Source: CAKSQF01 sp964568425
Lineage (GTDB): Bacteria > Bacillota > Clostridia > Oscillospirales > CAG-272
DNA: 64,000 bases
NCBI GenBank assembly: GCA_964568425.1
Contig: CAZMPO010000002.1
Span: forward strand, 62,001 to 126,000
Direction: 5' to 3'
Shown: piece after piece, positions 43,498 to 50,233 of the stretch
How the letters are laid out: every line of letters starts with the position of its first letter
Numbering within the stretch: the stretch's first letter is position 1
Position numbers and translations under genes: made by a program
The notes under the pieces: generated by a model
What the model saw: only the letters and a program-made list of their open reading frames with translations
The model's database searches: none
Told to the model about the DNA's origin: nothing

Positions 43498-43793
43498 TAA
43501 GCGTTCTCAGCCGAAGCCTCGGACACTGCTTCAACTTCAGCAGGTTCTATAACGACAGCTTCAACAGCAGCCTCGGTAAGGGGTGCTTCTTTGACCTTGA
43601 TCTCGGTCTGTACACGGTTGAGCTTGCCGGAACGCAGACAACGGGAGCATACATAGACGGTCTTGTGAGTTCCGTTTATGTCAGCCTTTACCTTTCTGAT
43701 GTTCGGCTTCCATGTTCTGTTTGTCTTGCGATGAGAGTGCGATACACTCGCACCGAAAACTACGCTCTTGCCGCAGAGTTCACATTTAGCCAT
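43497..43793 (-). CDS. rpmB: 50S ribosomal protein L28 with long acidic tail
   Basis: The first 62 residues are a normal L28 (MAKCELCGKSVVFGASVSHS, with the CxxC pair and a second pair in YVCSRCLRSGKL). About 30 further residues, rich in Glu, Ala and Val (ending SEASAENA), extend beyond the usual length of about 62. ATG at 43793 follows TTGGAGG. Confidence 0.95.
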   Translation of the reverse strand: MAKCELCGKSVVFGASVSHSHRKTNRTWKPNIRKVKADINGTHKTVYVCSRCLRSGKLNRVQTEIKVKEAPLTEAAVEAVVIEPAEVEAVSEASAENA

Positions 43794-43836
43794 ACTCTAT
43801 ACCTCCAATTTTGTAATTATCAATTCAGCGTCTACC

Positions 43837-43865
43837 ATTATAGCATATTTCTTCGAAAAATGCAA
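43837..43865 (-). promoter_or_regulatory. promoter of rpmB
   Basis: Minus-strand TTGCAT (43860-43865), 17-bp spacer, TATAAT (43837-43842). Confidence 0.72.
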
Positions 43866-43895
43866 TAGTTTTTCGAAAAATTCTTAAAAAGTTTA

Positions 43896-44771
43896 TCATT
43901 TTTCTTCGCCGTTTTCATCGCTTTCGTCATCGTCGATGCGGTGAAGAGATTTTTTTGCGGTTTTTGCCTCGTTTTCGGCATTGCCGCTCTGTTCGGTCTT
44001 GCTTTTTTTCTTTTTGAAGCTGATCTTGTTCTCTGTTCCCGAGAGCAGTCTGCTGATGTTTTGCCTGTGCGCGAACACGACCGCCACGGTCATCAGCAGG
44101 GATGAGATCACCGTTATGATCGACGGATGGATGCCGCCGCTTGTCAGAAGGAATATGCGGTCGAGCACGAGCGGAAAGATCAGCGCGGATATGATCGAGC
44201 CGAGCGAGACGAACTTTGTGCCGATTGTCACAACGAGAAATGTCAGAACGATTATAGCACCGACGATCGGATCGGCAGCAAATATTATGCCTGCCGATGT
44301 TGCCGCGCCCTTGCCGCCCTTGAACTTAAAGAATATCGGGAAGCAGTGACCGAGTATGCAACAAAATCCTGCAAGATAGCCTACATTGTAACCGATAAGC
44401 AGTATAGGAATGAGGGTTGCCGCAACGCCCTTGGCAAAATCGCCGACGAGTGTCAGCACCCCGGCGACCGTTCCGTATGTGCGGTTCATGTTCGTACTGC
44501 CTGCGTTGTGACTGCCGTAGTTTCGCACATCGTCGTGGAAGACATATTTCGATATCAGCACTGAAAAATTGAGACTTCCGAGCACATATGCAAGGATCGC
44601 AAAACCAAATGTGATAAGCACAAGCAGCCATATCGGATGCTCTGATGTAACCCCGGTCAGCATGCTCCCACCGTCAACATCCGAGCATATAGGCTCAATG
44701 CCGAACAATTTCCTGATAACGCCCGGAGCCGGGTCGTTGTTGAAAAACCATCTGTAAAGGAATAATTCCAT
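43896..44771 (-). CDS. plsY: glycerol-3-phosphate acyltransferase PlsY
   Basis: The membrane enzyme moves the acyl group of acyl-phosphate to glycerol-3-phosphate, the first step of phospholipid synthesis. It shows the three PlsY motifs in order: LGSLNFSVLIS, GSHNAGSTNMNRTYG, and LGHCFPIFFKFKGGKGAATS. At 291 residues it is about 90 longer than usual: about 55 extra N-terminal residues before the first motif and a charged, probably disordered tail (from KKKKSKTEQ). ATG at 44771, four bases after der, follows GAGGGGG. Confidence 0.93.
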   Translation of the reverse strand: MELFLYRWFFNNDPAPGVIRKLFGIEPICSDVDGGSMLTGVTSEHPIWLLVLITFGFAILAYVLGSLNFSVLISKYVFHDDVRNYGSHNAGSTNMNRTYGTVAGVLTLVGDFAKGVAATLIPILLIGYNVGYLAGFCCILGHCFPIFFKFKGGKGAATSAGIIFAADPIVGAIIVLTFLVVTIGTKFVSLGSIISALIFPLVLDRIFLLTSGGIHPSIITVISSLLMTVAVVFAHRQNISRLLSGTENKISFKKKKSKTEQSGNAENEAKTAKKSLHRIDDDESDENGEEK

Positions 44772-44774
44772 TTG

Positions 44775-46109
44775 TCAGTCGCCCCCCTCGTCGCCCTTCA
44801 TGCGGATATTCAATCTTATCGGCGTGCCGTTGAAGCCGAATACCTGACGGAGCTGATTTTCAATATACCTCTGATATGAAAAATGGAACAGTCGCGCGTC
44901 GTTGCAGAAGATAACGAATGTCGGCGGCTTGACGCCAACCTGCGTCATGTAATAGATCTTTAACCTGCGCCCCTTGTCGGACGGCGGCTGAACGCGAGCC
45001 TGCGCGTCCGCGAGCATGTCGTTGAGCATGCCGGTCGTCACACGCATGCACGACTGATCGTTTATGTAAACGATGTTCTCGAAAAGCTTTTCGACACGCT
45101 GTCCCGTTTTTGCCGAGACAAAAAGTATCGGCGCATAGGGCATGTACGAAAGGGAAGTTCTGATCTTGTCGGTAAATTCCTTGACGGTCGTGTTGTCCTT
45201 TTCGATAAGATCCCATTTGTTGACGACTATGATCGAAGCTTTGCCGGCATCGTGCGCAAGCCCTGCGATCTTTTCGTCCTGCTCGGTGATCCCCTGAGAC
45301 GCGTCGATCATGATCAGACAGACGTCCGCACGGTCAACTGCCATTTTTGCACGCAGAACCGAGTATTTTTCTATCCTGTCCTCGATCTTCGCCTGACGAC
45401 GAATGCCTGCGGTGTCGATCAATGTAAATTTGCCGTATTCGTTGTCGACATTTGTGTCTATCGCATCACGCGTCGTGCCTGCAATGTCTGAAACGATAAG
45501 CCTGTTTTCGCCGAGTATCTTGTTGATGATCGACGACTTCCCGGCATTCGGCTTGCCGATGACCGCGACCTTTATTCGATCGTCGTCATCATCCGACCCC
45601 TCCCACTCGGGCAGATAGTCGTACACCGCGTCAAGCAGATCGCCCGTGCCGCTTCCGTGAACAGAGGAGAGCGCGATCGGGTCTGTCGGGAATCCAAGCT
45701 CGTAAAATTCGTAATATTCGGGTGGCGGCGCGCCGACCGTGTCGCATTTGTTGACCGCAACAACAACAGGCTTGCCCGAGCGTAAAAGCATGCGCGATAT
45801 GTCGCGATCGTCGGCGGTAAGCCCCGTGCGACTGTCGCACATAAATATAATAACATCGGCACTTTCTATGGCTATCTCGGCTTGCATGCGCATGTGACGA
45901 AGTATCACGTCATCGCAGGTAGGCTCAATTCCACCCGTGTCGATCAGCATGCAGGATCTGCCGCGCCACTCTATTTCATAATAAATGCGGTCGCGCGTGA
46001 CACCGGGCGTGTCCTCGACGATCGATATCCGCTCCCCCGCTAGCTTGTTGAAAAGGGTGGATTTGCCGACATTCGGTCGCCCTACTATGGCAATTATGGG
46101 TTTGCTCAT
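44775..46109 (-). CDS. der: ribosome biogenesis GTPase Der
   Basis: The 444-residue protein (EngA) has two G domains, GRPNVGKST/DTGG/NKCD and GKPNAGKSS/DTAG/NKWD, and a C-terminal KH-like domain. It acts in 50S subunit maturation. The ATG at 46109 follows AAAGGAAGG; the frame extends a few codons upstream into the DUF512 gene but those lack a binding site. It belongs to the DUF512-der-plsY cluster often seen in Clostridia. Confidence 0.96.
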   Translation of the reverse strand: MSKPIIAIVGRPNVGKSTLFNKLAGERISIVEDTPGVTRDRIYYEIEWRGRSCMLIDTGGIEPTCDDVILRHMRMQAEIAIESADVIIFMCDSRTGLTADDRDISRMLLRSGKPVVVAVNKCDTVGAPPPEYYEFYELGFPTDPIALSSVHGSGTGDLLDAVYDYLPEWEGSDDDDDRIKVAVIGKPNAGKSSIINKILGENRLIVSDIAGTTRDAIDTNVDNEYGKFTLIDTAGIRRQAKIEDRIEKYSVLRAKMAVDRADVCLIMIDASQGITEQDEKIAGLAHDAGKASIIVVNKWDLIEKDNTTVKEFTDKIRTSLSYMPYAPILFVSAKTGQRVEKLFENIVYINDQSCMRVTTGMLNDMLADAQARVQPPSDKGRRLKIYYMTQVGVKPPTFVIFCNDARLFHFSYQRYIENQLRQVFGFNGTPIRLNIRMKGDEGGD

Positions 46110-46132
46110 CCGTATGCCTTCCTTTCCGCATA

Positions 46133-47461
46133 TCAAATTTCATACTCGCCGTTTGCAGCACCGAGTATCTTGTATATAAAATCATATCCGTCGGCATCGA
46201 CAGTGATTATCTTTACCGACAGTGCCTCCTCGACCTGCTCGATCGATGTTCCGTCAAGAAACAGATCTCCCTCGTCGCGAAGCATCGAGGATGATAAAAA
46301 CAGCACCCTTCCGAGCTTCTTGCCGCTCAGCTGCTTTATGAGGTCGCATCCGCATATAAGTCCCGATACGGTGATCGTGTGCCCGAAAAAGTCATTTTCA
46401 ATCAGGTAGACATTGCCCGAGAGCTTGTCCGATCTCGCACAGAGCTTTGACGTTATCGACTCGATAAACCGAAACGCAGCATGCCCTGTCGCTATCGAAA
46501 ACTCAAATGTCTCGCTCGGAAGTTCATCATCTTCGAGATCTCGAAGTGCCGACACAAATTCGGTGTTCATCGATCTTATCATCCCGACACCGTTTTCGAT
46601 CTGCGGATAACCGTCGTAATAATCCTCGCTCGGCATCGCTCTGCCTGCCGTTAAGAAAAATTCGTCCGACGGATAAAAGAGCCTTACTCTGTGCTCTTTT
46701 ACAAATCTGTCTCCGAAGCTGTCGATAATGTCGATGACCTGCCCCGCGCCCTCGGCATCAAAGACCTCAAGCGGATAAAGCCCTTCTCGATGCGCCGTGA
46801 TCCCCGCAGGGACGACCGCTACGGAGCCTATCCCGGGATAGAGCGCGCCGAGATCGCTAAGGGTGCGTGTCAGCTCATCGCCGTCATTTACGCCCTTGCA
46901 GAGTACGATTTGGGCGTTTACGGTTATTCCACCATCCACGAGCCGCTTGATATAGGACAGCACCTGACCGGCGAATCTGTTCGAGAGCATCCTGCAACGA
47001 AGCTCGGGATTTGTAGTGTGGACCGATATGTTGATCGGCGACATCTTCATCTTTATGATCCGATCAATGTCCGACTCGCTCATGTTGGTGAGCGTTATGT
47101 AGTTGCCCATCAAAAACGAAAGACGCGAGTCGTCATCCTTGAAATAGATCGTGTCGCGCATCCCGTGCGGGTTTTGATCAATAAAGCAAAAAATGCATTT
47201 GTTCCTGCAGGTCTGCTTTTTGTCCATGAGAAAGGTCTCAAATTCAAGTCCCGGGTCGTCGTACTGATCTTTTACTATTTTGAAGGTCAGAAGCTCGGGC
47301 CCTCGGTGAATGAGAAGCTCTATCTCTTTTTCTGTTATGTAATATCTGTAATCGAGGACGTCGCGAACGTCGCTGCCGTTTACCGATATGAGTATGTCCC
47401 CGGGCAAAATGCCGACCTTTTCGGCATGCGAACCCTCGACTGTCGATTTTACGGTAACCAC
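46133..47461 (-). CDS. DUF512 protein (PDZ plus iron-sulfur radical-SAM-like)
   Basis: The 442-residue protein has an N-terminal PDZ domain (about 1-70, GILPGDILISVNG), a cysteine cluster CRNKCIFCF (near 85) inside a radical-SAM-like barrel, and the DUF512 C-terminal region (about 230-430). Function is unknown; members are widespread in Clostridia beside der. The start is GTG at 47461 about ten bases after GAGAGGA. Confidence 0.9.
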   Translation of the reverse strand: MVTVKSTVEGSHAEKVGILPGDILISVNGSDVRDVLDYRYYITEKEIELLIHRGPELLTFKIVKDQYDDPGLEFETFLMDKKQTCRNKCIFCFIDQNPHGMRDTIYFKDDDSRLSFLMGNYITLTNMSESDIDRIIKMKMSPINISVHTTNPELRCRMLSNRFAGQVLSYIKRLVDGGITVNAQIVLCKGVNDGDELTRTLSDLGALYPGIGSVAVVPAGITAHREGLYPLEVFDAEGAGQVIDIIDSFGDRFVKEHRVRLFYPSDEFFLTAGRAMPSEDYYDGYPQIENGVGMIRSMNTEFVSALRDLEDDELPSETFEFSIATGHAAFRFIESITSKLCARSDKLSGNVYLIENDFFGHTITVSGLICGCDLIKQLSGKKLGRVLFLSSSMLRDEGDLFLDGTSIEQVEEALSVKIITVDADGYDFIYKILGAANGEYEI

Positions 47462-47528
47462 ACCTAAAACATCCTCTCTGCGATTGCTTTATATCGTTTT
47501 TGCGTGTTTTATATGAAGTTAGCAAAGC

Positions 47529-47557
47529 GGGGCGTGTTCAAATAAGAAACACGCCCC
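47529..47557 (-). terminator. hairpin downstream of rpmF, second of two
   Basis: GGGGCGTGTT (47529-47538) pairs with AACACGCCCC (47548-47557); the following T run is weak. Confidence 0.65.
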
Positions 47558-47575
47558 AAAACGCTTCATAAAACC

Positions 47576-47599
47576 GCGGACAGACATGCATCTGTCCGC
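47576..47599 (-). terminator. hairpin directly after rpmF
   Basis: GCGGACAGA (47576-47584) pairs with TCTGTCCGC (47591-47599), followed on the minus strand by GGTTTTATG. Together with the next hairpin it should reduce readthrough to the DUF512-der-plsY genes, for which I see no strong promoter. Confidence 0.7.
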
Positions 47600-47608
47600 A
47601 ACTTGAGA

Positions 47609-47791
47609 TCAAGCTTCGACCTTCAGAATTTCTTTGCCGTTGTAGGTTCCGCAGTTCTTGCAAACTCTGTGAGCAAGAACATACTCACCGCACTTCGGGC
47701 ACTTCTGTATCTGGGGTGTTTCGAGCTTCCAAACGCTTGAGCGTCTCTTGTCGCGTCTTGCCTTCGATACTTTTCTCTTTGGTACTGCCAT
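47609..47791 (-). CDS. rpmF: 50S ribosomal protein L32
   Basis: The 60-residue protein has the basic start AVPKRKVSKARRDKRRSS and the zinc ribbon CPKCGEYVLAHRVCKNC. ATG at 47791 follows AGGAGGTG. It comes 58 bp after the DUF177 gene, its usual partner. Confidence 0.97.
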   Translation of the reverse strand: MAVPKRKVSKARRDKRRSSVWKLETPQIQKCPKCGEYVLAHRVCKNCGTYNGKEILKVEA

Positions 47792-47849
47792 AAGTGTACA
47801 CCTCCTAAAAACTCATACATACCTAAACTACATTATACAACATTTTTTT

Positions 47850-48350
47850 TCATTTGTCAAGTAGTTTTCCCAAAATTGCGAGCCTTGGATCAATTTCTTT
47901 TTTCGGACAACCGCAGTCACCCTCGTTCAGATCGGCTCCGCACTTTGCGCACAGTCCGCGGCAATCCTCTTTGCAGAGAAAAACCATCGGAAAATCAAGC
48001 AGTACAGCCTCACGAACTCTGTCATCCGGATCGATCATGCCTTTTTCGATCAATAAATAATTGTCGGTATCCTCATCGTTCAAAGTGCCCTTTACCGCAA
48101 GAGGTCTTTCAAATGAAAAATTGAATTTTCCGTCGATCTCGCGAAAACATCTCGCGCAGTGCGTGGTGTAGGGTATCTCTGCCGCAGCGGTCAAACACAT
48201 GTATCCCGCCATGTTTTTGATGTTACCTTCAAGATGCATGCCGTCGGGGAAGCGGACATCGGGGAGCTCTTCGGGAGCCTCGGTGTCATACGAAAAATCG
48301 AGAGTGGTGGTATCTCCCTTGATAAGGGAGCGTATATCGATCTGCGTAAT
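47850..48350 (-). CDS. DUF177/YceD family protein without a canonical start codon
   Basis: The homologous frame (about 166 residues; IDIRSLIKGDTTTLDFSYD at the N-terminus, CARC, CRGLCAKCGADLN and EIDPRLAIL later) can be read up to ATT at 48350, just downstream of a strong GGAGGTGAT, and on to a TAG with no ATG, GTG or TTG. The first in-frame ATG is 48239, deep inside the domain. Either AUU is the start or a base is gained or lost near the GTG/ATG of the next frame. YceD proteins act in 23S rRNA or 50S assembly and usually precede rpmF, as here. Confidence 0.85.
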   Translation of the reverse strand: MTQIDIRSLIKGDTTTLDFSYDTEAPEELPDVRFPDGMHLEGNIKNMAGYMCLTAAAEIPYTTHCARCFREIDGKFNFSFERPLAVKGTLNDEDTDNYLLIEKGMIDPDDRVREAVLLDFPMVFLCKEDCRGLCAKCGADLNEGDCGCPKKEIDPRLAILGKLLDK

Positions 48351-48397
48351 ATCACCTCCGTCATGACATTGTCGTGAGCCATAAAGCCACGCCTACT

Positions 48398-48426
48398 ATT
48401 ATATAGCAAAATTTGCGTTTTGTCAA
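48398..48426 (-). promoter_or_regulatory. sigma-A promoter of the DUF177-rpmF operon
   Basis: Minus-strand TTGACA (48421-48426), 17-bp spacer, TATAAT (48398-48403). It shows that transcription starts just upstream of the proposed AUU start. Confidence 0.87.
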
Positions 48427-48472
48427 TAGAAAAGTGTAAAAAACATTTATTTTTTTGAAGAAAAAAGGTGTA

Positions 48473-49204
48473 TCATACCGAAAGCTCGCGTCGGAGAGCC
48501 TCAATTATCTTCTTTTCCTCTCTCGAGACCTTCACCTGAGTCAGCCCGAGCTTGTCTCCCGTCTGCTGTTGGGACATGTTTTTGAAATATCTCATCTCGA
48601 CGATCTGACGCTGACGCGGAGTGAGCGTGGCTATCGCCTGCCTGAGTGCTATCGAGTCGGTCAGAGTCTCGATGCTGTCGCTCTTGTCCCCGATAAGGCA
48701 CTCAAGAGTCGCGCCGTCCTCCGATCCGACCTTTTCGGAGAGGGAGCGTATCGGACTGATCGCCTCGAGCGCGATCGCCACCTCTTGAGTGCTCATTTCG
48801 CAAAGCGACGCAAGCTCGCCAAGTGTCGGATCACGCCCGTATACCTTGGCAAATTCTTCTTTTTTGCGCATTATCGCACTGCCTGTCGATTTTAGACCTC
48901 TGCTGACCTTGATCGCACCATCGTCCCTTAAAAAACGTCTGATCTCGCCGACGATCAGCGGAACGGCATAGGTCGAAAAAAGGCATCCGAAGGAAAAATC
49001 GAAAGATCTTGCCGCTCTCATCAGCCCGATCGAGCCGATCTGCATCAGATCCTCAAATTCGCATCCTCGGTCGCAAAATCTTTTCGCGACCGTTCGCACA
49101 AGCCCCATGTTGTTTTCGATTATCATGTTCAGCGCATCCTCGTCGCCGCTCGCCAAACGCTCGAGAAGTGCGATGTTGTCCTGTCCCGCGTTTTTTTCGC
49201 TCAT
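48473..49204 (-). CDS. sigF: RNA polymerase sporulation sigma factor SigF
   Basis: The 243-residue sigma factor has region 2 (GLVRTVAKRF, FEDLMQIGSIGLMRAARSFD), region 3, and region 4 (LTPRQRQIVEMRYFKNMSQQQ, LGLTQVKVSREEKK). Its place directly after spoIIAB and spoIIAA identifies it as sigma-F, the first forespore-specific factor, rather than sigma-G. ATG at 49204 follows GAAAGGA, 22 bp after spoIIAB. Confidence 0.95.
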   Translation of the reverse strand: MSEKNAGQDNIALLERLASGDEDALNMIIENNMGLVRTVAKRFCDRGCEFEDLMQIGSIGLMRAARSFDFSFGCLFSTYAVPLIVGEIRRFLRDDGAIKVSRGLKSTGSAIMRKKEEFAKVYGRDPTLGELASLCEMSTQEVAIALEAISPIRSLSEKVGSEDGATLECLIGDKSDSIETLTDSIALRQAIATLTPRQRQIVEMRYFKNMSQQQTGDKLGLTQVKVSREEKKIIEALRRELSV

Positions 49205-49226
49205 GTATGATTCCTTTCATAAAAGG

Positions 49227-49667
49227 TTATGTACCGCCCAGAGCCTTTGTCAGCGTTACGAGCGTCCCTTTTCCCGGATGGGAGATGACCGACAACTTGT
49301 CCGAGAGCGATTTCATTATGGGGAATCCCATTCCGCCTCGCTCGCCGTCGGGATCTGTTGTGTAAAGCGGCTCCATACAACGCTCGATGTTGTCTATACC
49401 GCACCCTCTGTCGCGGATCTTTATCCGAAGCGATCGATCGTCGTAGCACCTCAGCGCGATCTCGACCGTGCCGATCGGCATGCCCTTGTAGGCATGGACG
49501 ATGCAGTTTGTCACTGCCTCCGAAACGATAACACGCAGATCGGACAGCTCCTCGAGCGTCGGGTCAAGTCCCGCGGCGAATGCGCATACGACCTGCCTTG
49601 CAAAGCATTCGTTTTCGGAAATGGCTATAAATTCAAGCTTCATTTGATTTGTGACTGTTTTTTTCAT
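49227..49667 (-). CDS. spoIIAB: anti-sigma-F factor SpoIIAB (Ser kinase)
   Basis: The 146-residue GHKL-type kinase has the N box (VIVSEAVTNCIVHAYKG), the G1 box (DRGCGI) and the G2 box (ERGGMGFPIM). It holds SigF inactive and phosphorylates SpoIIAA. ATG at 49667 follows AAAGGAGC. Middle gene of the operon. Confidence 0.95.
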   Translation of the reverse strand: MKKTVTNQMKLEFIAISENECFARQVVCAFAAGLDPTLEELSDLRVIVSEAVTNCIVHAYKGMPIGTVEIALRCYDDRSLRIKIRDRGCGIDNIERCMEPLYTTDPDGERGGMGFPIMKSLSDKLSVISHPGKGTLVTLTKALGGT

Positions 49668-49697
49668 TTCTGTAGCTCCTTTGCTCCTTTTATCTTG

Positions 49698-50033
49698 TCA
49701 GACCTTGCTGTTTGCCGCCCGCACGATCTCGATCATTCCACCGATTCCCGCAAGGCGCAGGATCTTCTCGGTCTGCTCTGTGGGATTTGACAGGATAAGC
49801 TTGCCGCCAAGCTCCCTGACACGAGTGAGACGCCCGAGTATCAGCCCAAGCCCTGACGAATCCATGAAGCTCACGCCTCCAAGCTCCATGATCGTCTCTT
49901 TCGGACGGCAATAAAATATCGCCGTGTCGATCTGCTCCCTGATGTATTTTGCGCTGTGATGATCGATGTCTCCCTCTATCGTGACGACCATCCTCTTGCC
50001 GTCGCTCTCACATTTTACACCGGCTATTTCCAT
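49698..50033 (-). CDS. spoIIAA: anti-sigma-F factor antagonist SpoIIAA
   Basis: The 111-residue STAS-domain protein carries the phosphorylated Ser in SFMDSSGLGLILGR, as in Bacillus SpoIIAA. Unphosphorylated, it frees SigF from SpoIIAB. The ATG at 50033 follows AAAGGAAGAG; the longer open frame upstream covers the promoter region and is not coding. Confidence 0.95.
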   Translation of the reverse strand: MEIAGVKCESDGKRMVVTIEGDIDHHSAKYIREQIDTAIFYCRPKETIMELGGVSFMDSSGLGLILGRLTRVRELGGKLILSNPTEQTEKILRLAGIGGMIEIVRAANSKV

Positions 50034-50088
50034 TTTGATCTCTTCCTTTCGACTTTGTTTCTTTATTTTTTTGATGAGTGAATGTCCT

Positions 50089-50106
50089 TGTCCGATCGAT
50101 CGGACA
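50089..50106. promoter_or_regulatory. perfect 18-bp palindrome upstream of spoIIAA
   Basis: TGTCCGATCGATCGGACA reads the same on both strands. It lies 56 bp upstream of the spoIIAA start, where a promoter and operator are expected. No clear sigma-A or sigma-H promoter could be assigned around it. It may be an operator. Confidence 0.5.
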
Positions 50107-50175
50107 TTTTCGAGAAAATAATAGCATGTATCTTTCGCAAAATCTGTCAAAAGCCGACGATATCGAAAATTTTTC

Positions 50176-50211
50176 AAAAAAAGAGCCCCCATCGGTTTTG
50201 CCGATGGAGGC
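50176..50211 (-). terminator. terminator of the LTA-synthase-like gene
   Basis: On the minus strand GCCTCCATCGG and CCGATGGGGGC pair around CAAAA and are followed by TCTTTTTTT. Confidence 0.9.
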
Positions 50212-50233
50212 TGTGAGTGTTGTGTGTTGAGAT

